A DNA stretch of 64,000 nucleotides from Isoetes taiwanensis (lineage: Eukaryota > Streptophyta > Lycopodiopsida > Isoetales > Isoetaceae), in contig JAJEKV010000239.1 of assembly GCA_021234155.1 (NCBI GenBank), positions 308,001-372,000 on the forward strand. Reading direction: 5' to 3'. The position numbers were made by a program, and so were the translations under genes. Below, one piece after another: positions 22,752 to 34,599 of the stretch (positions within the stretch are counted from its first letter, which is position 1; the number at the start of each line of letters is the position of its first letter). The notes below the pieces were generated by a model, which ran no database searches, was not told the DNA's origin, and worked only from the letters and a program-made list of their open reading frames with translations.

Positions 22752-23163
22752 CAAAAGAAAACAAGGCCTACCTTTGGTTTGATGGAGGTATGTCTAAAAA
22801 TTAGGGATTGCTTCTTCTGGCTGCTATTTCAAGGATGCGGATCTTAAGCTGATGACTAAAATAGGAGAATTCATCCTAATATTTCTTCTAATGCAGCAGA
22901 ATATAGGGCCCTCATTGCAGCCCTCTGAGGAAGCAAGGTTCATGAATATTTCCCATATTGTTATCTATGGAGACTCACAACTTGTTTGCAAAACAGATTC
23001 GGGAGAATACCAAACAAAACATCAAGATATGGAGGATCCGAACACACAAGCTCGAGAATTGCTAACTTTTTTTGATCATTGGGAAATTTATCATATTCCA
23101 AGGTCTAAAAACTTTGAGGCTGATTCTTTGTGCAGGAAAACACTCTTAGAGCATCTCTCCTGA
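22752..23163 (+). pseudogene. L2 additional RNase H domain (archaeal-like type), placed upstream of RT
   Basis: The four acidic positions of RNase H can be followed: YLWFDGGMSK near 22768-22800, SSNAAEYRALIAAL near 22890-22925, IYGDSQLVCK near 22962-22992, and NFEADSLCR near 23110-23135. The text ITHSxSxNxEAD is the standard end of the plant-type aRNH of Tat elements. Here it lies between protease and RT. In the Tat elements I know best (Ogre, Retand) it sits after the RT-linked RNase H and before integrase. One stop follows GGMSKN. The order is seen directly. Its rarity is from memory. Confidence 0.65.
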
Positions 23164-23265
23164 GGGAGCTATCAAGGAAGATGTTTTAGATGAAGATGAA
23201 CTCTCTCGGTTTCATCCTATCTTGACCATCAACCTAGCACAAGAGGAATCACACAAAGAACTCAA

Positions 23266-24078
23266 GTGCACAAAGGAGGTATGTCGAGGACTTTGCAAAT
23301 GGGAGATCTATATGATGAAGATTGCAAAGGTAAAATGATTAAGTACTTTGAAGATTGGGTGGATGTTTTTGCATGGGAATATTCAGAATTGAAAGGGGTT
23401 GATAGGAGCATTTGTGAGTTTGAGATAAAAGTTCGTGAAGATACTAAACCTGTCATGCGAGAGATTGAGAAGAATTAGTTCCTCACTTTTAGATCTTATC
23501 AAGGTGAATTATTCAAAATGCAGGAGTCGAGGTTTGATAGTTGACATTGTGAACCCCTCTTGGGTTTCTTGTATTGTTCCAGTTCTAAAAAGAATGGTTC
23601 TCTAAGAATATGTGTGGATTATAGAGATCTAAATAAAGCTACTGTTAAAGATTGTTACCCTTTGCCTTTTTTGGAAGAAATCCTTTATGCAGTGGCTGGC
23701 AAGTCTATGTACTCATTTTTGGATGGTTTCTCTGGTTTTAATCAGATTAGCATCAAAAAGGAAGATCAGCCAAAGACATCCTTCATTACTCCATGGGGAA
23801 CTTATGCAATGAAAAGGATGCCTTTTGGCTTAATGAATGCCCCTGCCACATTTCAGAGAGCTATGGATACTGTCTTTGCAAACATGACTCCTGAGCAATT
23901 CAGAGTTTATCTTGATGATTTATGCTTAGGTACTGATACAAGTGATCATATTCCTGAGCTAACAAGGATATTTACATTGTGCGCATTTGGAGTTAATCTA
24001 AATCCAAAGAAGTGTATATTTTTGGCATCCAAAGGCCAGCTCTTGGGTCATGAAGTTTCGCTAAAGGCCTTCAAGTAG
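23266..24078 (+). pseudogene. L2 reverse transcriptase
   Basis: The N-terminal part reads WVDVFAWEYSELKGVDRSIC, matching the DVFAWSYxDMPGID motif typical of Tat/Athila RT. The core follows: RICVDYRDLNKATVKDCYPL, FLDGFSGFNQISI, TSFITPWGTYAMKRMPFGLM, NAPATFQRAMD, and the catalytic YLDDL near 23905-23920 (usual FxDD or YMDD). A single frame covers fingers and palm (23560-24078) after one break near 23478. It is the best preserved domain of the element. Confidence 0.88.
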
Positions 24079-24079
24079 C

Positions 24080-24720
24080 TGAAGAGAAGATCATAGCTTT
24101 AAAAAAGCTTCAAACACCCAGGACAATTAAAGAAGTCAAGGGATTTATGGGAATGACCTCTTTCTTAAGAGTGTATGTGCCTAATTTCTCTCACCTTATT
24201 AGTCCTATCTCTAAGTTGACTAGAGTAGGCCAAGTTAGTAAAAGAGAAAGTAAATATAGGCTTTGTTGTTTGACTGATGAGTGTGAAAAAGCTTTTTTGC
24301 AGATCATAGAGGCTATTTGCCATTCTACACTTTTAAAAACTCAGACCTTTCATTACCATTTAAAGTTTACATAACTATCACTAAAAAGGCTGTTGGAGTT
24401 GCCATTTTGCAGGATAGATACCCTATTGCTTTTTTGCAAGCAAACAATGGTCTCAAGTCAAGAGAAGTATGCTAAGATAGAAAGGAGTCTTTGCTCTCAT
24501 CTTTTTGATAGAGAGACAGGGTCATCTTTTACAAAAATCCCAAACCACTATCTACATGCAGCAGAACCCCATGCCCTTTTTGTATGGTAAGAAATTGGAA
24601 AAACCTAAGCTTCATAGGTGGGGCTGTGAGGCTTCAATCTTATGATTTAAAGGTAAAGGTTATTCATGTCTTGAACAATCTGAAGTTTATACTTGCCTCA
24701 CGCCTACTTTGAACATGAGG
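24080..24720 (+). pseudogene. L2 RT connection and RT-linked RNase H, degraded
   Basis: FMGMTSFLRVYVPNFSHLIS is the RT thumb and connection. Then TKKAVGVAILQD and PIAFASKQWS (two frames) correspond to the gypsy RNase H core (DASxxAxGAVLxQ, PIAFxSRxL). YGKKLEKPKLHRWG follows. The first catalytic Asp is not preserved (ITITKKAVG), so this RNase H is probably dead or mutated. That would make the upstream RNase H the functional one in an intact ancestor. Confidence 0.6.
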
Positions 24721-24886
24721 AGTTGATACAAGAAGAAGAAATGACTAACCTTGTTGCAAATGAGCAGGACTTGTCAACTATACCAGACTCAAGGTTGGCA
24801 ACAACCTATTAGGAGGTTCCTTCAAGTATCAAGAGATACCTTCCGAATTTTCAAAAAGCCAAGCTTACAAGTTTAAGTTAAAATGT

Positions 24887-25680
24887 TTGACTTACTCCTT
24901 GGTTGGTGACATCTTGTGCAAGGTAAATAGGGATGGTGTACTCTTAAGATGTGTTGATGAAGATGAAGCTGCCACGGTACTTTTTGAAAATCACAAAGGT
25001 GTTTGTGGTGGTCATTTTGCGGCCAGACACAACCGCCAAGAAAATATTGAGGTCTCGGTTATTTCCGGCCTCATTTATTTAAAGATTGTTATGATATTAT
25101 AAAGACTTGTCATCAATGCCGGATCTTTGGCAAAAGAATCTTGCATCCTGCTCCTCTTCTGTGAATTGTCTCCCCGGTCCATTTCAAGTTTGGGGATTGG
25201 ACTATGTTGGCCCTATAAATCCCCATCCTCAACCCAAAGATGAATACATTGTTGTGGCTACAGATCTGTTCACTAAGTGGTCGGAAGCGGCACCTTTAAG
25301 GAAAGCAAATGCTCATACTACAGCTAGAGTTTTGCATGAGAATATTTGCTCTAGGTTTGGCATTCCTTTTAAAATTTTGACCTGATAAAGGCTCTACTTT
25401 TATTAATGAGGTTATTAATTTCCTTGTTTCAAGCCTCAAGATCAAGCATGTAAAAGCTCAGCCTATTATCCTCAAGGAAATGGCCGGTGAGTCTACTAAC
25501 AAAGTGCTTAAGGGTATTTTGCAGAAAACGGTTTGCCAAAACCAAAGGGATTGGCACTTGAAATTATATGATGCTCTTTGGGCTCATAGAATTACTTCTA
25601 AAGCACTACTAATGCCTCACCTTTCAGTTTAGTATATGGAGTAGAGGTGTTATCGGTCGAGTTAGTTAGAAATACCTTCT
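24887..25680 (+). pseudogene. L2 integrase
   Basis: The HHCC zinc finger is partly readable (HKGVCGGHFAARHN, then TCHQCRIFGKRI near 25100-25130). The catalytic triad lies in VWGLDYVGPINPHP (first Asp, near 25195), DKGSTFINEV (second Asp, near 25385) and ESTNKVLKGIL (Glu, near 25490). Flanking text such as ATDLFTKWSEAAPLRKANA is typical for Tat/Athila integrase. A stop immediately before DKGST and several frameshifts break it. Confidence 0.8.
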
Positions 25681-25689
25681 TTAAGGATG

Positions 25690-26686
25690 GCACTCAAGCT
25701 TGAGTTGGAGTTTTTCAAGCCTTGAAGCACGGTGTATGAAGTTCTGTTAAAATTAGATGAGGAAAGGTTTGTTGCAGAGAATTACAACTTGTTGAAGAAG
25801 GCTAAGAGTGCAGCTGACTTTCAAGGCTGCTCACAAACCGCAAGACAAATTTGCACCTATGGAATTAGTTTTAAAGTGGAATGCTGCAGATGAAGGGAAG
25901 CTTTCAAAGTTTGAAAATCCACAGGAAGGTCCCTATCAGATTTTAGGAACTATTCTATTCTATTCTATTCTATTCTTATAGGTTGGCGGATCTTAGTATG
26001 TGATTAGAGCTGCCAAATCCCATTAATATTCAACACCTTAAAGATATTGGCCTCAAAGATGCCCCGCTTGAGCCTCTTCACTTCTATATAAGCATTTGTT
26101 CTAGCTTAGAATAGGTTAGTCTATAATTTCAAAGCTTGCGGTTTTAATATTTCTTTTGATTAGCATATTTCCTTTGAGGTTTAATATTGTGTTTTTCGAT
26201 TAATTTGGGGAATGTGACCACAAGGGATGAAGACTTTGATTATTTCCTATTAATGAGTTCTATGTTGTCATGACAGACCATTTGTTAAAACATTTCATCT
26301 GTCTTCTAAACCGGCCTATTCTTCATAAGACCTTGCTTCTCCATTGGAGTTCTAGAGTGCTATCCATATATAATTTTCCACATCTTGCTAGGCACTCATG
26401 CTAACCTTGATTTCTTGTCATATGCGTGTTCATTCTTTTCTCCTCCATTTTCATCGCCTATAAGTTGCCTTTACATTCCATTTCAACCTTCCATCCTTTT
26501 ATTTTCACTCCCTACAATGCTCTGCACCACATTTCCACCATAGCAGAGTTCATCTCACACTCATACCACTCACTTCATTGCTCTACATCATTCCCATCAC
26601 CGCACCGAAAGATTTGAAGATCCTCGGTCTAAGTGTACATGTTGGGAAATTTTGAGGGGACCAGCCTATTCTTTCCTTTGAGGAGA
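25690..26686 (+). other. L2 post-integrase tail, 3' untranslated region and PPT
   Basis: VLKWNAADEGKLSKFENPQEG is the C-terminal integrase tail near 25870-25935. A pentanucleotide microsatellite (TTCTA units) covers about 25951-25977. After about 26100 the sequence is non-coding, and it ends in a purine-rich TTTGAGGAGA directly before the 3' LTR. Confidence 0.6.
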
Positions 26687-28400
26687 TGTTGTCCATTTTT
26701 GGCAACATGGACCAGCATCTATGTTTCAAAACCTTTGATCCATTTACGTTTCCTTTAAGGAAAAGTTCCGTGCTATTGTGATCCCATCGAGTTTGGAAGA
26801 CATTTGACCAAGATTGGAAGACATTGGGGATCTCCTATTATGGCCTAGTCTTTTCCTTGAGGTAAAAAACGCCTTTCTAGACACATTCCCATTTGTTTAA
26901 CATTTTCCTTTGATTTGAAGACCGGGCAAAGGCTATAGCAAGTTTATCAAGGAGGCACAAGACATTTTACCAAAGCTCAACCTTATGAAGCTTGCTTGAG
27001 TAGATTGAAGTCACACATATGAGGATGCTACCCTAGAAGTGAAATTTGCTCTTGTTCTAGCCTTGAAGTTTGGAAGACCCTTATAGAAGTTTGGAAGACC
27101 TTAGGCTTTGAGCAAATCTATCTTCACTAGGAGGTATGAATTGAGCCCTAGAAACAATTTGAGATAAGATCAAGTGCTACTCTGAGAGGTACCCATCTCT
27201 TCTTCATTCCATTCATCTTACATTCCCTTTCTATATCCCAAGAGCCTTCAAAACTTTTCCTTCACCATTGTTTCCACTTTTGAGACCTTTTCTCATCATT
27301 CTACTACTTATTTTTTATTGATCCCACCTTCATTTGAGAATTGTCCCCTAGTAATCTTGAAAACCTTCAAAGGCAAGCTTTTTTTTTCTCATTCTCATTT
27401 CATCTTCCTAAACCCTAGTATACACCCTTTTCCCATCTTTTTTCCTATGACTTTTTCACCATCCCTATGTTGCAATATTCATTGACCATGGGTCAAAAGG
27501 GACCAAAAATTTAAATGCTTCAGTTTGACCTAAAACTCTAGATGAAAAGCTTGGAAAAAAAAAAAAAAGAGCTAACTTGGTCTTTTAAAATTCACAAAAA
27601 CCCTTGGGAAGGCCTTCAAAATTGGATTCTTGGGATGTGTAAAAAAAAAAATAAAAACCTATTCTAGCCTATCTACCCTATCTATTTTACGCATAGTTCC
27701 GGGTCACCCCCATTTTTTCCCGTGGCGTGTGGGGGGGGCGGAACCGCGGTGGGTGTCCCCCTGCGTGGCACGTAAATTTAATAGTGGGTCCAAGATTATT
27801 CCTTATATACGAGAGCCTCGGAACCATACCGGCGCCTGTGTGGGATATATCACCCTTAAGAATTTTCGATGAACCCTAAGAAATAGGGGAACACGCTAAA
27901 TCCGCCAATTAGTGCCTAAATTTGATTGAATCCGCCAATTTCTCCACGAAATTAGCTCCTAAACCTTTTTCGAAACCATGGGGATCCTTTGTGGCATTTG
28001 ATTCGATGGAAATTGCTCAATTTGGGCCTCAAATCACTCAACCGAAGCTAGCTTTTGGGAAGAACAGTTCTTAAGCCAGCATTACGGATCAAATCGACAC
28101 GTCCCCTCGAGAGATAGACCTTCGTGATCTTGGCATGCTTGCTATTATCTTGATCTGCTCTATTGATTTTGCTCGCGATTCGCTTTCGAAATTGAATGAT
28201 CCGTCCGGTGTGACTAGTTCGACATTGAGGCACTTGGGTTACAACTCAAATAATCATTTCATTTAGCTTCATTGGTAGACCTGAGATTCTCTAGAGGCTC
28301 GAGACGGACACTGGAATTAAGCCCTCAAGCACTATTATATTTTAAGCTTTGGTAATGCCCGGTTGACACTATTAAATTTTTGTATTACATTATTATATTA
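26687..28400 (+). repeat. L2 3' LTR, first part (up to the Helitron insertion)
   Basis: Starts TGTTGTCCATTTTTGGCAAC and is collinear with 18269-19964 of the 5' LTR. It ends at the A of the A|T site where the Helitron entered. Confidence 0.88.
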
Positions 28401-31400
28401 CTAGTATGATTGCCGGCGTTCTTTGGCGAAGTTTGTAACCTATAAATGATAATCCGCAAATTCGCTTTGGAAACACAATGTCTTTGTTTTTTTCACACTT
28501 AATCTTAATGGATGATATCATATTGGTCTTTCAAAGCAGTGTTATATGCAACTCCAACTCTTTAATGTCTTCTCACTGGCATGTTAGATCAATAAGCAAT
28601 ATCTCATAGCCAAGACATAAGGCAAAGCTATAAAAAATCTATGCGCGTAGAAATCTCTCTCTATGAGAAGTTGAACACTTTATTGTCTATAGAGAAGTTG
28701 AACACTTTATTGTCCCATGAATTGAACTCGCAACTTTGGAAATAGTTCTCTGGGCTTTGCATAGACAATGGTTGGTTCATTGAGCTTTTCCTAGACAATG
28801 GTACCACCACATCCTTGATAAACACCCCTTTTTGAGGTTTAATTTCGTTACCACCAAATAAGAACCAATAAGAACTTATATAATGTTTTACCTTAATGAT
28901 AAGACCAGTGGAAAGATAAGTAACGAAACACGTGCAATAAAACTTATATAATGTCATCACTAATTAATAGCAATAGTTGAAAATTCCAAATGCCTTACCT
29001 CAAGTTCATGTAGCAATAGTAGAAAATTCCAAACACCTACCTCAAGTTCATGCATAAAGAAACATGGAGTTTTCGTTACTACAAACTTAAAATGCAGTTA
29101 TCTAAAATTGGATAAAATAGTTGCATATAGCATGTTCATTTAGGTCTCCTGTTTATAGTAACAGGCAATACACAAATGGAAGGCAGACCTTGCCTTTATT
29201 GTATCAGCCCACAAAGTTCAATAAATATATAACATTAATTTTTCCTTGCCAATGCAAGTTGCAAGTTAACAATCTGTTTAACATATGTTTACTATACAAA
29301 ATGGAAGCTAGACATGACATTCCAGCCTCCATTGTGCTAAATGATTAGTTCACACAGTTGGATAATTAATTCTGCATCTCCCATGCTACATCCAATATAG
29401 CATTAATCCTTCTCATCTTTTAAAGAAATGAGCTTGATGATGCAATTTGCGACATCATAAGACTTATAAGCACCAAAGAAAAAGGAGTTTCACATACGCA
29501 TTATAACTTCAATATATGTACTTTTTTCTTAGCTATGAATACCTTCATTTGCATACAATAATGATACAAAGGTCATTTTTATTTCTATCCATTATTACCC
29601 AAGCAGCTATCTGGATAAGCTAAAACAAAATATAACTGAATGGCTTTCTTGAAAATATAGAAGTTAATTGGCTGCCTTTCTTGAAGCTAAAAGTTCCAGA
29701 AGATTGGATTAGTTATGCATATGCAATAGACATTTTCTTCCTTGCAGGGCCGGCACAAAATGGAACACAGTTGTCTCTGACATCTGTTCCTCAAGATATT
29801 CCTGACATTTTGAAAATTCATGGATCCCGCAATTGTTATCCCTGATTATTATGCCTGATTGTAAAGAAGTTTTATATGATGAAACATGTAGAAAGAAATG
29901 TAGCCTTACATGTATCAGAGACCCTGCCCACATGCCAGGCAAAAGAAAATGGCCTCTTTAACATGTACAGCATCAACAATTGGTGTTCAAACTTGAACCT
30001 GTTCGTTTGTTTGGAACTCTATAGCTTCAGTGATGATAAAACCGCTTGGGGTAGCCTTTTATGAGTTACAGCTGCCTGGGGTAACCTTTTGTGAGTAATA
30101 CAGTGCAGCATATGGCAGTGGCATTGCATTATGCGATCTCTATCTTGTAAGTGGAGCAAGCACCACTCTGCAGCAGAATACAGTGCATGAATTTACACGG
30201 CAGAAAAAGGAAGGGAGGCTTGTACCTGTGATTGGGATGGAAGTGTCCAAGTTCATATAGAAAAGGAAAATCAATGCTGAGCAAAATTTTAAATCTCCCC
30301 CGCAACTACCAAAGATCTGCAAAAACCATGCCCGAAGTTAGATGTGCGTAATTATGCTCCATTGAAGTCGCATTATCTTGTCGAATTTGAAACAATGACA
30401 AAAACCAAGAATGTTATAGCGTTTCTCATGTCATCATCTACTTAATTCTTATTCTACTAACAAATATTCTTGGAAAAGTGCTTACAATAGTTGACAGGCA
30501 TGGCCGCACCTTTTCTCCCCCATCGTAATTGCCATAGATCTAATTCGAATGACCACAATATGGAAAGCAATAATACTACGATGCATTTGCACTCAGTGTA
30601 CGGGGATGGGGATCGCCGGTTCATCATACCGAAGCTCATTGCTCAAGCTATACCGCAGCTAGTTATTCATCATGCCCCCGTGATCATATCAATGCTATCA
30701 TCCGGTGACTCTTGCTCAACCCATTTCGTTTCTCTCGAGTTTTTGTGCGATCTTTTCTCTCTCCTTATTTTTTTCCTTCAATAATACCATTACGGGAATA
30801 AGCAAAGATTGACTTTGGGGCTCTGGAGGAGACCTTGGCTTCCCACATGCAGCCCATACCTAAATTCTTCCAATATCTTTGTGGTTAAACTAAGTCGGTC
30901 GGTTCACACATAATTCTTAGTCGCCCATTTAACTTCTCGCAGCCCATGCTTTCCGTGCATGCCCTTCCTCCAAAAACAATTTCATTCACAAGCTCGCATC
31001 CAGAAATTATAATCGTCGAACTTGTCTAGATAGAGTACCAATAATTGCGTTATAAGTCGCAAGTCACTATGCACTCAAATTCAGTCAGGAACTCCACCAA
31101 TCAAGGGTGCCGTTCACAGCCAAAGACCTCCGCCCATTTTCTTCAAAAACTCAAAGAAAGGGATCTACCCAAGACGTTGGAACAGAATCCTACCCCGTCC
31201 TTCAAATCCCTGAAGCCTCAGAAACACGCCCACCAAACCATACCCAAATCACTTAACGTCGGCCCTGCAATAGTAAGCAAACCCAGAGAAAGATTTCCTT
31301 TCAGATCAATGCCCTAACTATTGCTAACAGTGGAAACCCACACATCTTAACAAAACCCACAAAATGAAACAGAATACGAAGCTCAAAACCTGGATTAGAA

Positions 31401-31573
31401 GCGCTTGTCAGCGGGCCAAACGAACCGAGTGAGGAGCTGAAGCTGCCAAACAAAAGTATGACACCGCCATAGGTAGCACACGGCAAATCCGACCGTCCAA
31501 TAGCTAGATCAAATCTCCACCGTCCAGATTAGGGCTGGGTCCAACACTTACACTATAACATTATAATATAAGA
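28401..31573 (-). mobile_element. Helitron C, 3173 bp, complete, minus strand, inside the L2 LTR
   Basis: The left edge is CTAG at 28401-28404 with the terminal hairpin GCCGGCGTTCTTTGGC at 28412-28427. The right edge reads TCTTATATTATAATGTTATA on the minus strand. The flanks are A (28400) and T (31574). The undisturbed sister LTR reads ATTATATTA|TGATAATGC at 19964|19965, the exact empty site, so both ends are defined to the base. No Rep/helicase coding is visible. The interior has only short unassigned frames, so it is non-autonomous. Confidence 0.92.
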
Positions 31574-32310
31574 TGATAATGCATAGTCTTTGCACGGAAA
31601 ATTATTGTCATCATTATACATTCATCTTTGGTAATTCTGCATTGTTCTTTTAAAGCTAAAATTAAAAAAGCTAAGCCAAAAATATTTATTCCAAGTTATA
31701 TTCTCTTTAGGAAGTTGCATTCCATCTTCACAAAAACATTAGAAACCTATACATTTAAAGAAAACATATAAAAGAACTTCTCTTCCATGATCATTCTGGT
31801 GGTTATGCTTTTTTCGAGGTTTTGGCTACTTACAGAGAGAAACTAAAACATCTTTTGCTATTTAAACCCTATGCACGTGATCTAGGGGCTATTCTGAAGT
31901 TGCCCTGACAGATCCCAACTCAAAATTCCTTATCAAGCTCCATCTGCTGAAATTTGGCTCTCTGTTTTGGCATCGCCAACTTTTTGACCCGACTTTGACC
32001 TAGATTTTCTCAGCCTTCCCCTATTCAAATCAAGTCAAATCTTCACCATCGGTTTTCCCCTGCTTGTTTATCATCTATACCACCAATCACATCTCGAAAA
32101 TCTCACAAGGTGTGTCTGCAAAACCAATTTTTGCTCGATAGTTTTTTCGGTTCGGGGACTCTAGTGATTTTGAAGAAACCATTATTTTCAAAATGATTTT
32201 TCTCGCTTCATATGTTGAGGATTGATCACCCTAAGTGATCTCGGAGGTCCTAACCAATTTGTTTGAGCTCTCTTGAGGTTAGACTAAAATTCCGTGTTTT
32301 AGGCTAACTT
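31574..32310 (+). repeat. L2 3' LTR, second part
   Basis: Collinear with 19965-20702 of the 5' LTR. It ends GGCTAACTT and is followed by the GTCTC target duplication. Confidence 0.88.
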
Positions 32311-32315
32311 GTCTC

Positions 32316-33139
32316 CCACCTTGGGATCTTCCTAACCTGCAATCACCCTGATACATATAATATACTCCTATCACATTTACACATTTATTAACATTACCTT
32401 AAGGTAATATTTTTAGAACATTATTACGCGATTATATTATGAAATAACTTATCAATTCACAACATCATTAAAACAGGTTACTCAATAGTTCACTTATCAT
32501 GGCAATTAAGTTTATCAAAATTCAAATTAACATCCGAGGTACTCTTCATTCCTTGCAACACATTCCAACAAAATTTGTGTTGCAAGTCTTCGTAGCTCGA
32601 CCTCCTTGCCCTCCGGAGCGCTCTATTGGCCTGCAGGTCGACACTACGTTAGTACCATTTAATTATTAATAAAATTTTGGTTATATGGTGACCACCCCAC
32701 CTATCTACATGGATGCATGACTAATCTCCCTGCCAGAGGAAGAGGGTGAATCTTCCATTATGGCCGAGGAGACAGCCTATATGCCTATATGCCGCTCATG
32801 CCTACACCCTAGTTGCCCAGCGTGGAGGATAGGTCCTTCCCGTATATGGGGCGTGAAGGCCTGATTCCTCCTATCAAAGCATATATGGGGCTAGAGGTGC
32901 TTTTCCTATCAATGCATTCCTTCATGACCTCCTTTCTCTCGAGGTCGTCTACTTCCGTGGAACAGAAGTAGACTTTCTAATCTACCTCCCACTCGCCCAA
33001 GCGGAAACGCGGTCATGCCTACCTTGACATTACACCACGCCCTAGAGATCACCGTAGTGGTCTCATCATCGGTCACAACGCATGCGACCCATACCTAACA
33101 TAGGTTGCATGCGTAGATTAATCTTAACTATACATAGAA
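32316..33139 (-). other. L1 3' non-coding region between chromodomain and PPT
   Basis: No open frame with recognisable product. AT-rich at first, then mixed. It continues across L2 to the PPT at 18226-18238. A nested solo LTR is possible but no paired ends were found. Confidence 0.45.
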
Positions 33140-33586
33140 TTAATCTACACAAATCGACATGCCTGAGCCGATTTCTTCGGAGATGACCTTGCCGTCCCAT
33201 TGCTCCATAAACTGTGGGTACTGCTTTACTAAATCTTTCTTAAGTACCCATGTCGCGTCTTCCACTGGCAAGTGTTTCCACTTGACCAAATATTGGAGGA
33301 ATTCTGATCTCCTCGTTTTCTTGAAAGCTTTATCAAGAATCAATTCTGGAACTATTTCCAGCTGCTCCTCCGTCATTTCCAACAACGTTGGAGTGTCCAA
33401 GACTTCGTCTGGATTGGGAGTATGCTTCTTCAACAAACTTACGTGGAAGACTTTATGAATCTTTAGGTGTGCTGGCAAGTCTAGCTTGTAGGATTGATTA
33501 CCTACTCTCTTGACTATTCTGAAAGGTCCAGCCCACCTTGGAGCAAGCTTTTTGCAATTCCCGATTCTGAGCTTCGCCTGCTTCAC
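33140..33586 (-). CDS. L1 integrase C-terminus and chromodomain
   Basis: The 148-residue frame opens with KLAPRWAGPFRIVKRVGNQS, the GPF/Y module at the end of chromoviral integrase. It continues HKVFHVSLLKKH and ends in a chromodomain, EFLQYLVKWKHLPVEDATW, with the aromatic and hydrophobic residues (Y, W, W) that in this fold cage methyl-lysine or guide targeting. In chromoviruses this domain steers integration to marked chromatin. The frame is intact here. It is separated by a short frameshifted stretch (33590-33800) from the integrase core. Confidence 0.9.
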   Translation of the reverse strand: MKQAKLRIGNCKKLAPRWAGPFRIVKRVGNQSYKLDLPAHLKIHKVFHVSLLKKHTPNPDEVLDTPTLLEMTEEQLEIVPELILDKAFKKTRRSEFLQYLVKWKHLPVEDATWVLKKDLVKQYPQFMEQWDGKVISEEIGSGMSICVD

Positions 33587-33803
33587 CTTGATCTTGAGCC
33601 AAACATCATCTCCAACTTTGAACTCTCTTCTTTGTTCGATGCTTGTCGGCGATGCTCTTCTGTCGACTTCTCTTTGCTGCTAGCAAATACCCTCGAACTT
33701 CCTCCACGAGCCGCCGCATATCAGCCAACATCTGCCGCGAAACTTCCACTTTTGACACGGGGTTGTGCCAAGTGTCGGAGTTAAAATCGATAGCCGTAAT
33801 TGA

Positions 33804-34565
33804 TCATAAACGGTGACATTTGGGATGATTCTGCTTGGTGCTATTGTATGCAAACTCCACCAAGTGAATAAATTCTTCCCACATACCTTGCTTATTCGGA
33901 CATAGTTTCAGTAGCATGTCGTCTAAAATCTGTTGGGTGCGTTCCGTTTGGCCATCCGTCTGAGGATGATATGCCGTGCTCATGGATAGCTTCGTCTGGA
34001 TTGTCGCAAAGAGGTCTTGCCAAAAGGCGCTCATGAACTTCGGATCCCTGTCGGAGATAATCTCCCTTGGCATGCCATGAAGCCTGAAGATCTCTTTGGT
34101 GAAGAGCTTTGCTGTATCCATAGCCGTATCTGTGGTCCTACAAGGCACAAAATGTGCCATCTTCGACAACTTGTCGACCACTACCATCAAGGCATCTTTC
34201 CCTCTTACGGTCCTTGGGAGCCCTGTGATGAAATCCATGCTAATCACCTCCCACTTAGCGTTTGGCACCGCTAATGGCTCTAATGCTCCTGGAATTCGAA
34301 GCTGCTCCGCTTTCGTCTGCTGACATAGCTGGCATTCTCTGATGTAGCGAGCTACTTGCTTCTTCATTCCTGGCCAATAATAGCTGCTGCGCACTTTGAA
34401 ATATGTTTTCATGAATCCCGCATGGCCAGCTATTGGGCTGTTGTGCGTGTCATGGAGGATCAATTTCCTTACACCTGATGATTCGGGTACGCACAACTTG
34501 TTCTTATGGTATAACAGGTTGCCTTCCTTCTTATAATGTTTAAAGGCTTCCCGCTCCTTATACAT
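33804..34565 (-). CDS. L1 integrase core
   Basis: One uninterrupted frame of 253 residues. The zinc-binding part has HDTHNSPIAGHAGFMKTY and CQLCQQTKAE (HHCC). The catalytic D,D,E lie in ISMDFITGLP, IISDRDPKFMS and TDGQTERTQQ. PxTxxGxDALMVVVDKLSKM and AYHPQTDGQ are standard Ty3/gypsy text. It cuts and joins element ends to target DNA. It ends with ...HPKCHRL before a break, and the GPF/chromodomain resumes in another frame. Confidence 0.92.
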   Translation of the reverse strand: MYKEREAFKHYKKEGNLLYHKNKLCVPESSGVRKLILHDTHNSPIAGHAGFMKTYFKVRSSYYWPGMKKQVARYIRECQLCQQTKAEQLRIPGALEPLAVPNAKWEVISMDFITGLPRTVRGKDALMVVVDKLSKMAHFVPCRTTDTAMDTAKLFTKEIFRLHGMPREIISDRDPKFMSAFWQDLFATIQTKLSMSTAYHPQTDGQTERTQQILDDMLLKLCPNKQGMWEEFIHLVEFAYNSTKQNHPKCHRL

Positions 34566-34599
34566 TTCTAGCCTCCCTAGAGAGGCTTGCCCATGCTTC

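Larger units (their letters stand above)
18264..32315 (+). mobile_element. L2: plus-strand Tat/Athila-like Ty3/gypsy element with about 2.45-kb LTRs
   Basis: The LTRs are 18269-20702 and 26687-32310, the latter split by a Helitron. They are flanked by the identical 5-bp duplication GTCTC at 18264-18268 and 32311-32315. The internal order is PBS (20705), gag with three zinc knuckles, protease, an extra RNase H, RT, a degraded second RNase H, integrase, a long 3' region and a purine-rich stretch before the 3' LTR (TTTGAGGAGA). No chromodomain is present. It inserted 38 bp inside the PPT end of L1. All coding regions carry frameshifts. Confidence 0.88.
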
